A stretch of DNA of 64,000 nucleotides from Cranoglanis bouderius (GCA_023630585.1 CM042547.1:5172868-5236867); one strand, 5' to 3'. Counted from the stretch's first letter, positions 37,751-51,570 are shown. Translations and numbers: made by a program. The notes: generated by a model from the letters alone, not told the origin.

Positions 37751-39467
37751 TACAGGTAGAGGAGAGGAGAATGTCTTCATGAGGTCCTAACTAAATAATT
37801 TAGTCACTAGTGTGTGTTCTTGGGATATGCTAGTCTAGAATGCCTACTGTTTCCATGCTGGGTTAATGATGAGTGATGAAGAGTCTCTAGAATTTTTCTC
37901 CCACCTAACACATGGTAAACATCTTTGACAAGCCAGAAGAGTGCTATCAGAACTAAGCAATGAAGTGAGTGTTTATAGATGCTGCATCACGTCCCCATCC
38001 ACCACAAAATCTGTTAAACATATTCCAGTCAGGGGTTCATGACAAAAAGCCTGGGAGGGATGTGTGTTCCAGATTGAAATTCTTGCAGAAAAATCATGCA
38101 AATTTGTGTTGCAGGTGTGACATGTTGTTTGTACAGGGTTGTGACTGTATAAGAAGTGTCTGCTGTGTAGTCAAGGTTTGAAGGCCTTCTCTGTGAAGCT
38201 TTCCTGCAGTGTGCCAGTGTATGCAAACAGGGCATGCTGTATTCTTGTATTCCTGCCCTGTCTCTCAGAAAGCTCCATGAGCTCCAGGACTATACACACT
38301 TTGCTTTGCTTGCAAAGGACAACCCAGTAGCTGTTTCTGCAGGAGAGTTCATTGTGTATTTATGATGCCATGCATACTTATGCGAGTATTATGGTCTTCC
38401 TGTACATAATAGTGATATGCATAAACACATTAGACCCACAACAATACCCATTCATAATGACAGGGGCTTGAGTCATAATGACATGACATGACGCAAGGAC
38501 TCTGTTTTGAAAAACGGACAGATTTTACCTTGGATTTAATAGAGGAAGGTAAATGCGTTCCTATCAATATTCCAGCTTTAGTGGCTGTAATATCATTACA
38601 GTTGTCATTCATTTGAGACAGCGCACACACCCTGTCTCAGCGCAGTTCAATATTCGTGTACTAAATAAATATGTTAACCTTGAGATTCCAATGGCTGTGT
38701 TCAAAGAATTTCAACCAATCTGCTAAAAAAATTAAGCATGTCCAAAGATAAACACTTTCAAGTGTGTGCATCTTCATTCCTGGATTATTCTTCTTTCCTG
38801 CATATATTCCATATTCCAAAAAGAATCAATAATGCTATAGTTTATGTACCTCTCCCTTCCTCAAGATAAATGTGGTTAGATGATTCAGTTAAACAACACA
38901 TGTCATGACACACCATGCATTGACTTGAAGAAATTAAACAAATGGATGATGCATTTATGTAAATGATTCTTCTATTTCACAAGTTAAAAAAAAAAGAGCC
39001 TGTATATTTTAATATTTAGCAAGATTGTTATACAGCTCACCATTATAACCATTATATGTTTTTTGTTTTTCTGTTATTTTATATCCACCTCTGCTTATAT
39101 GAATACAATTTTCAGAATTCATATTATGGAACATTTCTTGCAGGTCCTTAAGATCACCTGCAACATAAAACATCTTTTGTATATGTATTTATTATACAAA
39201 CAACATGCTACATACTCTGCTGGCTAAATAGATGTGATTAGCTTTCATCTATTGGTGATTTGTTAAAACCAATGTACTTCTACTTTTACATTGTTCTCTT
39301 TTCCCACAATAGGTTTTAATGTAGAACAGCAGTATCAGTGTGTAATAAACTATTATTCTTCCCGGAAAAACAGAAGACCTGTTTTTGTCAATTTTTTTTT
39401 GTACTTTTAACACACTGGGGGAGAGAACATGAAATTTATATTTAAAACAGGTCTAATAAAAGTACTG

Positions 39468-39499
<32 letters not shown>

Positions 39500-40205
39500 A
39501 CAGAAAAAAACAAAGGTAACACCATCATGGTTATATCGTGGTTATATATTAAAGCAAAGAGGAAACTTGTAACTGTGAGAAGGTCATTGGGCACAGGATG
39601 GGGAGTAGTGGGGGCATAGGGGACAGTGGTGGAAAATTGGAAAAAGGCAACAGCACCAGGTCCTGATACGTTCCTATGGACAATTATAAAGCTTTTTTAA
39701 GGAAAAATATGAGAGATGTCTTATAACATTGTCTTCCACAGTGACTAAAAGGTGCTCCAGTAACCATTATACTGAGGCCAGGAAACTATTCTTATAGGTC
39801 AGTTTTCATTAATTAATTCTGACACAAAGGTCACTGCAAAAGTGCTGACTTTAAGACTGAAGTGATATTTACTCTTTCTGGAAAGTCAAGATCAGAACGG
39901 CTTTGTTAGAGATCGCTGTTAGAAGGAGTGTTAAAGGCACGTCATATGGGAAATGAAAAGACTGCACTGGATAACTATGTGCAGAAAGGCATTTAAATGA
40001 GTACAGTGAGATTATATTAGTATGATATATTCACAGCATAATCACCATATAATTCAATATATACCATAAAATCACTGCTTTCAGTATGTCATGGTATCTA
40101 CTTACAATGTTTTTTGATTAAGATTAACATGGATATCTTTTTAAATAGGCCCGTTAAGGGAATTTCTCTGAACATTCATTTAATATTACTTTAATATTAC
40201 TTAGT
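37751..40205. other. No recognised gene
   Basis: 2.4 kb of AT-rich unique sequence. (GA)n lies at 39473-39499. Open frames are short and without splice context. Confidence 0.45.
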
Positions 40206-40480
40206 GATAGGACGCCAGTCCAATGTAAGGCATCATATCACACACATATTCATACTCATTTACACTTAGGGGTAATTCACCATAGCCAGTGCACCTAGTG
40301 CCATGTTTTTGGGAGGTGTGAGAAGACCGGAGAACCTAGGGAAAACCCACACAGACATGGGGAGAACATGCAAAACTCAGACACAGACACTAACCCAATC
40401 TCAGGATGGAATGGAGCATCCTGGTGCTGTAGGGACTACTAAGCAATGCTACTTCCTGTATCACCATGCCACCCATATAC
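40206..40480 (-). mobile_element. Diverged fish SINE
   Basis: Antisense SINE landmarks: 'gacgccagtccaatgtaagg', 'tttttgggaggtgtgagaag' and 'cacagacatggggagaacat' in the right order. Strongly diverged; the tRNA head is weak. Confidence 0.65.
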
Positions 40481-40489
40481 TCTCCATGT

Positions 40490-41325
40490 ACAGTATATTT
40501 TATTTGGAAAACCATATTAATACTGAGTAGGACCCCCATGCTCTCAGAACAGCCTCAGTTTTTTGTGGAAAGGTGTTGGAAACATTCCTTTGAGATTCTG
40601 GTCCATGTTGACATGATTGTATCACATAATGGCTGCAGATTTGACAGCTGCACATTCAGTCTGTGAATCTCCCATTCTACCACATCCCAGCGGTGCTCTA
40701 TTGGTGACTGGGGAGGCCACTGAAGTACACTGATCTCATTGTCATGTTCATGGAACCAGTTTGAGACACCTTGTGCTTTGTGACATGGTGCATTATCATG
40801 CTGAAAGTAGCCATTATATGATGGGTAAATTGTGGCTATAAATGTATGCATGTGGTCAGCAACAATACTCAGATAGGAAGATTCTTCTTCTTGGCTGACA
40901 GGAGCAAAGTCCAATGTGGTCTTCTTCTGTTATAACCCATCTACCTGTTATGTGGTCAGAGATGCTTTTCTGTTCACCACAGTTGTAAAGAGTGGTTATT
41001 TGCTTGAACTGGCCATTCTCCTCTGACCTCTCTCAGAACTGACCCACAGGACTGGCACTCATTTTGTTTTTCGCATCATTTTTTGTAAACTCTAGAGACT
41101 GTTGTGCGTGAAAATCCCAGGAGTTTCTGAAATACTCAAACCAGCCCAGCTAGCACCAACAACCATGCCATGGTCAAAGTCACTGAGCTGATATTTTTTC
41201 CCCATTCTGACGATCGATGTGAATATTAACTGATGCTCTTGACCTGTATCGCCTTGATTTTATACATGGCATGGCTTATACATGATTGACTGATTGGATA
41301 ATTGAATGACTTAGGTGTACAGGTG
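40490..41325 (-). mobile_element. Tc1-like transposon, fifth family, internal deletion
   Basis: The left end 'ttttatttggaaaaccatat' and the right part up to 'aggtgtacagg' correspond to the two ends of one Tc1-like family (transposase on the minus strand). About half of the interior is missing, with a junction near 40900. The 5' coding start is antisense at about 41205 ('ttccccattctgacgatcg'). Confidence 0.75.
40555..40914 (-). pseudogene. Tc1-like transposase, C-terminal part
   Basis: A 119-codon open piece contains YFQHDNAPCHKAQ (second catalytic Asp), WPPQSPIEHRWDVVEWEI (catalytic Glu, with DLN of the usual SPDLNPIE missing) and CFQHL near the end. The catalytic first Asp is in the deleted part. 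N-terminal HTH remnants lie at 40920-41200 out of frame. Inactive. Confidence 0.82.
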
Positions 41326-43184
41326 TGTGTGTGTGTTTTCTCTCTGTCCACTGGATGTCTAAGTCTTGGTTCTGCTTTAGGAAAGTAGCTTTGGACCTTT
41401 GAAAATGTCAACCACCAGTCATAAAGAATTATAGTCATAAAGAATTACAGACAAGAATGTATACAGCCAGAAGGCAGTGGTTAATTATAAACAGAATCTA
41501 ATCATATTTATGCTAATAGTGCTTATACTGTATACTGCAACTATTTATGTAGCTAGCTACAAAACATCAATACATCAAGCTGAGTACTTGATCCTTCAAT
41601 TTGGGTCCAGTTGCAGTCCTGGAGACCAAGGCCCAGGAAAGATTTGGGCTTCAGTGGATAAAAAGAGGATTGCCACATCACTGACAAGCCTAGATATTTC
41701 TACTGAACCACGAGTCTTGAAGTTGAAGTTAATACAAAATATGAATTCCTTCAGTTGTTGTTTTAAACCTTGTCTTGTTAGTGTCTACAGCAAAAGACAT
41801 GTAGCTCTTATCAGCTGTCAAGTATACAGGATTATGGGGATTTTCGGATGATTAACACTACTGAGCCTAATACTGTACTCCCTTGTTGGCACTTCATAAA
41901 AAGGTTATGCCTGAGTTCTATAACAAGACATGAGGGAGAACTGGAAAGTAGCGGAATACCACAACTTGTAGTGGTCATTAGCTTACTGTTATCTGATAGT
42001 ACCTGAGTTGAGAACACTGTGGATGCAATCAAACAAACTGCTGAACTTGGGCTCCACGCTGAAATTTTGCCCATATTTTGAACCCTTCAGGCAGAAATGC
42101 AAATCAAACACCAACAAAGTGCCAAGCCTCCTGGACAAGAATGGTGGAGATGCCATTTTACCTATTCATAAGTATACTCATGATGTGATAACACTCATGA
42201 TATGCTGGAGCATTACCAGGAACATCAGCCTGCCATCTTCTCTGAGACGAATGTGAAAAAGAATGTCAAGGACAGTGTCATCTGGAATGGCAGTGAAATG
42301 AAACTGGCAAAATAGATCATTTGCTGAAATCCCTTAAGACAATAATAACCATCATAAGCAATGAAACAACCCCCTTGATGTCAATGATCCTTCCTCTGAA
42401 GGATAGAGTCGCCACCTGACTATAAGGACATAATTTGCAACAACCACTGACAGCTGGTCAAGAGGATGCTTTAGTGTTTACAGACAAGTTGTGCATGACA
42501 GTTACCATTAATCAGGACCATCTGTTCTTTTTTTTTTTCTTTCCAACTTTTTGAATACAGTTTTATCTCTGAGTTTACATTTGTGTTGTCAGTAATGACA
42601 TGGGAAGGTGTTTGTGTTCTACATTGGGGGTTCTAAAATTTTAAGCAGCATACATTTGGCATGCGCAATGATGTCCCACCCGAATGCTAGTCAATTAATT
42701 ATTCTTTTAACAGAGTATGGGCTTCGTTTATCAATCTTTTGGTAAAGATTTACAAAAGTTTTGGAAAGGCTGATTTTCATTGTACTCATGCAAATCATGT
42801 TCCTGAAGCAGCTAATTTGCATGTAGTGACGCCCACAAAACAACTTCAAGTGCACAGACAGCTGGTAGCATGAAATGAACGCTTAGGATTAAGGCTAAAG
42901 GCAGAAGTGGAAGTTATTTTGACTCACTACTTTGCCAGTACATATATTTAATAATATATTATACTAATAATAATAAGCAAGTGCTAAATCTTCCATAAAT
43001 TGAAGCGTTTGTTTACAGACAAAGAGGCTTGTCCTCCGTTTAGACAGTACATCACCATTTCTTTTGTCATAATTGATTGATTCATTTTATTTGTCTGAAT
43101 TTATGGTTTGTGTTGGTTTGCTTTCTTCATTTTTCACATTCTTTAATTAATGCCAATAATATAAAAGGACAAAAATTTTCACTA
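41326..43184. other. No recognised gene; possible degenerate element
   Basis: The 41590-42490 part reads like mutated coding sequence (longer codon-like stretches, higher complexity) but has stops in every frame and no motif that I recognise. The remainder is AT-rich. Confidence 0.35.
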
Positions 43185-43300
43185 CAGTATTCTTAGTCCC
43201 TGTCCTAATGGACTGGCACGAGGATGTGTTTTTGATAGAAACTCCAAAGCACTCATATAAGTCACTCTGGATAAGACAGCTAAATTCGTAAACATAATAA
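43185..43300 (+). mobile_element. LINE 3' tail fragment, diverged
   Basis: 'attcttagtccctgtcctaa', 'gatagaaactccaaagcac' and 'gtcactctggataag' match the 3' end of the LINE at 4830-5396 (its positions about 5271-5360). The terminal ATGTAAATG units are lost. Confidence 0.65.
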
Positions 43301-44136
43301 AAATAAGCAATTGAAACTCGACAGTATACTTCATATAAACAAGTGCAGTAATCCATGCAAATGATATGATTTGATGTTGATCAAGTTATAAGTTGTGGTT
43401 TACATTAGTTAGTCTTCTTATGCGTGAATGAGTAGGATACGAACTACAATGCGTAGTTTATGAAAAATTTTAGTCAAAAATCTGCAGTTAAATAGAAGGA
43501 AGAACCTATTTTACTACTTAGAGTGCTACAATGGCTAGCAGTCCATGTAAGCAGCATGCACGATTGGTGTGCGTACAACTAGGAAGCACATACACATATA
43601 GGGACAGAGATAGACCACAATTTAATTTATTTCAAACAAAATATGTTCTCTATTAATAGTTTATGAAGATTAAATTAACAAATTCAGTCCCATATTGATT
43701 TAGAAAATATCACACTATTTTACTCTTCATTACAGTTATATAAAATAACTATACAAGATGGGTGGCAGCCCTATAAGGACATGTTTCTGAAATTGTTACA
43801 TGGAGCAAATTGATGAAAACAGTGCTACTATATAAGAAACCAGCAATTTCTAATGATCTGGGATGCAGGAACTTACACTCCACATGGACTAAGTAATGTC
43901 TAATCACTCTCTTATTTGTACTGAATTGTAGACTGAATTGAACTACATACTGAATAAATTGTGGCATTAAATCTGCTATTGTATGAGGTATGTACAATAC
44001 TCACACCACTTAGAGTGGAATAGATAGATAAACAACCTTCCAGACCTAAGTGAACTATGCAGTGCACCATGTGATGGAGCCAAACTTGATCATCTCTATG
44101 TTCTACATTGTAAATAAATAAATACATACATACATA
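43301..44136. other. No recognised gene
   Basis: AT-rich unique sequence ending in (ATAC)/(AAAT) simple repeats at 44109-44136. Confidence 0.4.
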
Positions 44137-44507
44137 CAGTTGCAATCAAAATTATTCAACCTCCATTGCAAATCAGGTTTATTGTCAAAATGTACAGACT
44201 GAGTGCAAACTCAGCTGTTTGCAATGAACAAATCAAACAAAAGTAATTGAAATAGCGCAACACAATGAATGCTTCAAGTGGTTTCCCCAAATTCAACTGA
44301 AAATGCAACTTGTAATGACTTCTCCAGTCTCAAAATTATTCAGCCCCTTCATGGCAAGCATCTTTAGTAGTTACTAGTGCACCCTTTTGCTGTTATGACC
44401 TGCTTCAAACAAGATGCATAGCCAGACACCAGCTTCTGGCAGCGTTCCTGAGGAATCTTAGCCCATTCCTCATGAGCAGTGGCCTCCAGTTCAGTAATAT
44501 TCTTTGT
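44137..44507 (-). mobile_element. 3' end of a sixth Tc1-like family
   Basis: After TA (44135-44136) it starts with 'cagttgcaatcaaaattatt'. A second tip-like 'gtctcaaaattattcagccc' lies inside at 44328. The transposase C-terminus follows on the minus strand at 44364-44505: ITELEATAHEEWAKIPQERC, then SGYASCLKQVITAKGCTSNY and a stop. The rest of the element is absent; the copy breaks off where the CAGTCC element begins. Confidence 0.82.
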
Positions 44508-44812
44508 GTTTTTTTGCGATAAACTACTTGAATTGATGAAATTGCAATTGCACAAAATTGTTTTGCATGGTTTTTCACAATGATGCTTGTTGGTAAATGA
44601 GACCATTTAACTGTAGTCATGTCTGATGCATGTGAATCGAAGAGGGGTTTGGATGAATGTGTGTTGTGATGACGCATCTTGGCCCGAATCTGCGGAAAAT
44701 CTGCCGTCATTTTGAAAAATTGCAAGCTCCTCCAAATATTGCAAATATTGTGATACAAAATATTGTGATTTTGTGTTCATTTCTGAGATCGCAAAATCAC
44801 AAAATCTGACTG
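44508..44812. mobile_element. CAGTCC-type MITE, copy 1, end-truncated
   Basis: Shares the ordered blocks 'tgcatggtttttcacaatga', 'catgtgaatcgaagagggg' and 'gaaaaattgcaagctcctcc' with the copy at 50854-51238, in the same orientation. The right end is degraded to 'aaaatctgactg'. The left terminal repeat is missing. Confidence 0.75.
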
Positions 44813-47158
44813 TTTTTATTTATTGTTATTATTTGTGAATAAAAAAATCTTGTTATTCCAAACAACAGTTTTTTCCCAGGGCTTCCAGGGGACAAAGTGG
44901 TAGGGTTAAAAAATATATATTTTTGTTATTCTAACTGATCACCTTTATCCTACGCTGAAACATTTCTATCCTGATGGGACACGATAGCTCACTGAATGAT
45001 TTAAGTATGAAAATGATGATGACTGATGTGTTAGTGCTCTTCGTCACCATCATCAAAACACCAACTGAGGGAATATCTTTTGGAAAAATGGTGTTCATTC
45101 CTCCAGTTCAGTTCCAGAGACTGATAAAGTGAAAAACTATTAGCAGGGGATTGCTTTTTAAGAATTAAATGCTGTGTCTGAAGTGAAAATGGTCCACCAT
45201 CAATCAGTGCTGCTGCATTGCATTTCAATGTGCCAATCTGTTTAAGATAGAAAGTGATCATAGCAGTGAAAAAAAGTAAAAGACAAGAAAAGAAGGGTAT
45301 GAAAGCATCAATTTCCAGGAGGCATTGTAATCCATTAAAAGAAACATGCTTCATAGTTTTGCTATATATATATATATATATAGCATTATAGATTGTCCTA
45401 TTCAGTATAGCTTTATAAAACTGAAAGTAAGTCTAAGAAATCTGATAACATAACTCCTAGGACTAAAAGTATTTTAGTCATGTCATGTTTTAGTAAGGAT
45501 TCTGAAAGGAGAAAAAAGCTTAATGATTAATGGTTCAATGAATAAACAATGAATTTATAATCTATAAATTGTCTTTGTTTATATGGATGGTAATGCCTTC
45601 TGGAAAATAATGCTGCAGTTGACATACCTCGAAGTAGGAAGTCAGAACTTGGAATTACGACCTTCATGCGTTCTAGCTACAAAGTAGGAAAAAGCCATGG
45701 ATGCCTTATTGTTTGGCTTTTGTTTGCAACAAACTAGCCAGCTAACTGATGAGTGATGTATATTTACCTCCTCAAACAGTGAACTGTATAGTCAATATTA
45801 CAGATTTAACAAGTGAATATGTCTGTATGTTGATTGAACTAAATTAAATACTTTATTATACACAGTGTAACTCATTTAAAGGTAAACTTTGTTTACTGCT
45901 GATGCAGGTGAGGAGCCATGTTGATTTGACATCGCTTGCTGAACTCGGAAGGCCATCCCAAGTTGATGAGTAGGAATACCGAGTTGAGGGGAGATTTATT
46001 TGGTTTTCCTAGTCAGAGGTTGACTTACGAGTTTTAGTCGAATACAACATAACTCTTTCAGGCCCTTCTCCCCTTCTCCAAGTACAACCATGCATGTAAA
46101 GTTTAGGGTTGTGATTGGACAGTGATTGCATTTCATTGTGGAACAACTGTAACATGCTGATGAAAGTGAAATGTAATGCAGTGGGGAATTATATGTACTT
46201 CAGATGTGAATTTAGCATTATTTTTTGTTTTTCACTGAAAAGATTAAGTGCCATAAGAGCAATGCAGGGAAAGTTTTGCTTTTCAGTGTGTAACGTTTTG
46301 TGCATGCCACTAATGAAAAGCAATAGTTTGTGTATTTTGCATCATGTTTTTTCACTGGTGCAGAATCCTCCATACACATAGAGTGAGAAATGATATATGA
46401 GACGACTGTATGTATGACATAGCTTCACTGATTCCAGTTGTGCAAAAAAATTTTGAAAATTGGAAGCAAAGTCTATGCACTATGTCATAGTTGATATGGA
46501 CAAGCCCTATGTTCATGGCATGGGGATTGCATTTAACAGCATCCATAGTCTCAGTGGACAACAAATAATTATCAAGTATGTAATTGCTAAAAAAGTACGA
46601 AACTGCAAATTGGTAGGCCTAAGTGCACCATTATTGTGTAATTTGGGCCACTATAGAAACTTTACAGACTTTTCAGTATTTATTTAACATTTGAATCATC
46701 TATAACTAATTTAGAACTCACAGTGACCAGATATTTGAAAGCTGTGTAGCTGTGTAGGTCATGAGTGCTCCCAGTTGAGATCTGGGTAGATATTGTGTTT
46801 TTCCGCAATAGAATATGTTATACTGTATTACATTATAAAAACTCTATTTGTTTTTTCTGGCAACAGGTTACTATTTAATAGTGGCAATTCATCCACTGCA
46901 CTCCAGGTGCTCCACTAGTATTTGTTAATATATTAGCCTTGAATTATTGGTACTTTAAGTAGTCTTCAGCGCACTGTGACTATCGTCATCCTAGATCATC
47001 ATCCTGAGTCAACCTGTCAAAGGACTTGCTAGATGACAGAATCAGTTTGATTATATAATAAGGGTTTGACTGATAGTTGTCCAGTCAAAGTTTCTTAGTA
47101 CCGAATGAGTTAGCGCTGTTTTATACAGTATGGCAATGAGTAATTTTGTGAGTCATAC
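44813..47158. other. No recognised gene
   Basis: AT-rich unique sequence with (TA)n at 45363-45382. No exon-like segment was convincing. Confidence 0.45.
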
Positions 47159-47167
47159 TTGCCTTTA

Positions 47168-47745
<578 letters not shown>

Positions 47746-47858
47746 AGATATATCATCTGATATATCATCAGAACTCGTTCCTCATTCCATGCTAACACAA
47801 TAAAATATGTTTCCATTTGATCTAACTACAGAACTTGCAACATTTGCCTGCACAGGCA

Positions 47859-47945
47859 TAGTGGTGCCTCAGTGGTTAAGGCTTTAGCCGACTAATCAGA
47901 AGATCAAATCCCAGCATTGCCAAGCTGCCACTGTTGGGCCTTTGA
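47859..47945 (+). mobile_element. tRNA-derived SINE head
   Basis: 'gtggtgcctcagtggttaag' (A-box part) and 'gatcaaatcccagcattgcc' (B-box part) match the SINE at 60593-60780 through 'aagctgccactgt'. After this point the element has been replaced by a minisatellite. Confidence 0.8.
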
Positions 47946-48591
47946 GCAAGAGCTGACTGCCTCTGAGTAAGGCCTGACTGCCTCTGAGCAAGACCTGACC
48001 GCCTCACAGCAAGGCCTGACTACCTCTAAGCAAGATCTGACTGTCTCAGAGCAAGGCCTGACTACCTCTGATCAAAGCTTGCCTACCTCTGAGCAAGACC
48101 TGACTGCCTCTGAGCAAGACCTGACTACCTCTGAGCAAGACCTGACTACCTCTGAGCAAGACCTGACTGCCTCTGAGAAATATCTGACTGCCTCTGAGCA
48201 AAGTCTGACTACCTCTGAGCAAGACTTGACTACCTCTGAGCAAGATCTGACTGCCTTTGAGCAAGACCTGACTGCCTCTGAGCAACACCTGACTACCTCT
48301 GTTCAAGGCCTAACTACCTCTGAGCAAGACCTGACTGCCTCTGAGCAATATCTGACTGCCTCTGAGAAAGGTCTGACTACCTCTGAGCTAGACCTGACTG
48401 CCTCTGAGCAATATCTGACTGCCTCTGAGAAAGGTCTGACTACCTCTGAGCTAGACCTGACTGCCTCTGAGCAATATCTGACCGCCTCTGAGCAAGACCT
48501 GACTGCCTCTGAGTAACACCTGACTACCTCTGTTCAAGGCCTGACTACCTCTGAGCAAGACCTGACTGCCTCTAAGTAAGGCCTGACAGGC
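47942..48591. repeat. 21-bp minisatellite, about 31 copies
   Basis: The unit is 'ctgactgcctctgagcaaga' plus c. It starts inside the SINE at the 'ctttgagcaagagctgac' block, which in an intact SINE (60683) reads 'ccttgagcaaggcccttaac'. Because 21 is a multiple of three and stops are rare, it reads as TSEQDLT heptads on the + strand and LLRGSQV heptads on the - strand; neither is a gene. Two adjacent 63-bp blocks (48342-48404 and 48405-48467) are identical, a higher-order repeat. Confidence 0.95.
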
Positions 48592-49108
<517 letters not shown>

Positions 49109-49630
49109 CCATAGGGCTCTGTTGAAGCCAGACTTTGCTTTGGTTCTTTGGGCTATACGTATATTGACTTCTTAGCATCATTTCATGCAAAGTACACTGG
49201 GCTGTTGGATGCTGATGTAATGCTGATATTCTAGACTTTATACTCACTGAATTGTTGCATGAATGATAGGTAATGTAGCAATGTTAAACAATTTAAGCTT
49301 TTTTTCATATTAAATTTTAAGGGAAGCCATGCTTCCCGTGGAATCTTACAGCAGTTGCCTGTAGGAGTTTGTCTAGAACACCTCCATATCGATGGTTCCC
49401 ACTCAGCAATCTGTTAGAAGATCTTGAGGTTCTCTGTAGTTATTGATCCATTATGCAACATGCTGTTATGTGGTTGGAGAAAAATACTAATGGTAAACAC
49501 CTACCTTTTTTTTCATGCCATACTGCCTTGCTCGCTAGGAGGTCTTGAGGCAATCTGCTGATCCTGTCATGCTGCACATTTGCATGACTTGAGATATACA
49601 CAAAGTTACTCATTCTAAACATATACTGTA
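49109..49630. other. No recognised gene
   Basis: Unique AT-rich sequence ending in the TA target of the next element. Confidence 0.4.
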
Positions 49631-49646
49631 CAGTGGGATCCAAAAG

Positions 49647-50151
49647 TCAGAGACCATGGTTTCCAAAAAGAATTTCAAATTTCGATTCGTCTGACCACAG
49701 AACAGTTTTCCACTTTGCGTCAGTCCATTTTAAATGAGCTTTGGCCCAGAGAAGATGGCGGTGTTTCTGGATCATGTTCACATATGGCTTCTTCTTTGCA
49801 TTATAGAGCTTTAACCAGCATTTGTGTATGGCATGGTAAACTGCGTTCACATTCAATGAGTTATGGAGGTGTTTCTGAGCCCATGCAGTGATTTCCATTA
49901 CAGAATCATGCCTGTTTTTAATGCCGTGCCACCTGAGGGCCCGAAGATCACGGGCATGCAATATTGATTTTCACCCTTGTCCCTTGCGCCCAGAGATTTC
50001 TCCAGATTCTCTGAATCCTTTGATGATATTATGTACTGTAGATGATGAGATATTCAAAGTCTTCGCAATTTTAGGTTGAGGAACATTATTCTGAAATTGT
50101 TCCACAATTTATAGATGTAGTTTTTTTGCAGATAGGTGAACCTCTGCCCAT
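49647..50151 (-). pseudogene. Truncated Tc1-like transposase
   Basis: The start MGRGSPICKK is at 50151. HTH coding pieces follow (about 49990-50110), with a frameshift near 50120-50130. A 104-codon open part then reads DLRALRWHGIKNRHDSVMEI, then KAHLKWTDAKWKTVLWSDES and FGNHG. The second and third catalytic residues are deleted. Inactive. Confidence 0.85.
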
Positions 50152-50505
50152 CTTTAGTTCTGAGAGACTCTCCAAGATACTCTTTTTATACCCAATCATG
50201 TTACTGACCTGTTTCCAATTAACATAATTAGTTGCAAAATGTTCCTCCAGCTGTTTATGTTTAGTAACACTTACTTTTCCAGCCTTTTGTTGCCCCCGTC
50301 CCAACTTTTTTGACACGTGTTGTGGCCATCAAATTCAAAATTACCTTATTTTTTTCTTAAAATGATACATTTCCTCAGTTTAAACATTTTATGTTTTCTA
50401 TGTTCTATTGTAAATAACATATCGGTTTATAAAATTTGCAAATCATTGCATTCTGTTTTTATTTACATTTTACACAGCATCCCAACTTTTTTGGAATTGG
50501 GGTTG
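49660..50505 (-). mobile_element. Inner Tc1-like element, 5' half
   Basis: The right end 'cccaacttttttggaattgg' and 'ggttgta' at 50480-50507 is the transposon tip beside a TA. A second 'cccaacttttttgacacg' lies 180 bp inside (50300), giving the IR/DR pattern. The 3' half, from just behind the first catalytic Asp, is missing, and the element abuts the left tip of the outer element. Confidence 0.88.
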
Positions 50506-50853
50506 TAGAATCTTAGAAATATTTACATGAATTTGTTAGTATTTGGTACGTCCCTTTTTGCTATAATGACAGTGTACACTTGAGCTAACATGGGCTCCAC
50601 AAGTTTGTGTAAAACCTGATGATCCACGTTAGATCAGATCCATCGGCTTCAATGGAAGGGATAAAACTAATAGGAAACCTATATCTGACCTTTTGTGTAA
50701 AGGAGTTAACATGGTCAATATCAGAATTTGCTTACATTTAAATAGTGACCTAAAATTGTATAACATCTCAAATATTAAATCGTTAAGAAAAAAAATTCCC
50801 AGATTTTCAATGTGGTCTCAGACTTTTGGACCCCACTGAATCTTCTCTCATTT

Positions 50854-51238
50854 CAGTCCATACAGGATTTCACAGGGTTTTTTGTGATTGTTGTGGCCAA
50901 AAATGCTTGATTTTGCTGGGGCTTTTTTCAAAATTTGCGGGTTTTTTTTTTTTTTTTTTTTGAATTGGCGAAATTGCACTTGCACAAATTTTTTTTGCAT
51001 GGTCTTTCACAGTGATGTTTGTTGAGACTTTTTAGCTGTACTCATGTTTGACACATGTGAATCGAAGAGGGCTTTGGCTGAATGCACGTTATGATGATAT
51101 CACGACGCATTTTGGTGCAAATCTGCAGAAAATCGGCGGTAATTTTGAAAAATTGCAAGCTCCTCCAAATATTGTGGAGTTTGCTTGATATTACTTTAAT
51201 TTCTGCGATCGCAAAATTGTGAAATCCTGGAGGGACTG
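50854..51238. mobile_element. CAGTCC-type MITE, copy 2, complete
   Basis: Left tip 'cagtccatacaggatttcac' and right tip (reverse complement) 'cagtccctccaggatttcac' agree in 18 of 20 positions. The element is 385 bp, non-coding, and flanked by the direct repeat TCATTT (50848-50853 and 51239-51244). A T-run lies at 50942-50960. CAG...CTG ends fit hAT-like elements, but six bases is shorter than their usual eight. Confidence 0.85.
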
Positions 51239-51244
51239 TCATTT

Positions 51245-51570
51245 GGTTGACTCGTTGGGTTATTTGTTACGCTTTCCTGTAATCATGGCTGGTTATCTGA
51301 CTAAGCAATGGCAGCTTGTGAGCCTTGGTGGTATGTTCTCCTACCAGTATAGAGGACCCTGTGGCCCTTGTCTGGCTCTGGTAATTATGATTTGAAAATG
51401 GAGAGGGTGTGGTGCCTCCTGGAGCAGAAGGTGTAATTGAAATCAATATACTGAGTGATAAGGTGTCTCACGGGTTTAAAGCAAAGCTCTCTCTATACCG
51501 CTGAAGGACCTCCTGTCTGTTGGAATGTGATTTGAATTCTTTCATACAGAAGGCCCAGTCTTGTTTAAGC
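51245..51570. other. No recognised gene
   Basis: Unique sequence between two mobile elements. Confidence 0.4.

Larger units (their letters stand above)
49631..50838. mobile_element. Outer Tc1/mariner-like element, split by insertion
   Basis: Left tip 'cagtgggatccaaaagtcag' at 49631 (after TA) and right tip 'ctcagacttttggaccccac' ending at 50838 are inverted repeats. Only about 30 bp of the left end and 330 bp of the right end (50508-50838) remain; the middle is occupied by a different Tc1-like element. The right part contains no coding frame. Confidence 0.8.

Noticed and set aside
41590..42490. Degenerate hAT-type transposase
   Set aside because: Texture suggests old coding sequence, but no family motif could be named and stops occur in all frames.
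48079..48516. 145-codon heptad-repeat protein (TSEQDLT)
   Set aside because: It is the 21-bp minisatellite read in one frame; the opposite strand is open too, and the array starts inside a SINE.
47942..48591. Possible CRISPR-like array
   Set aside because: Units are contiguous without unique spacers, and the genome is a vertebrate.
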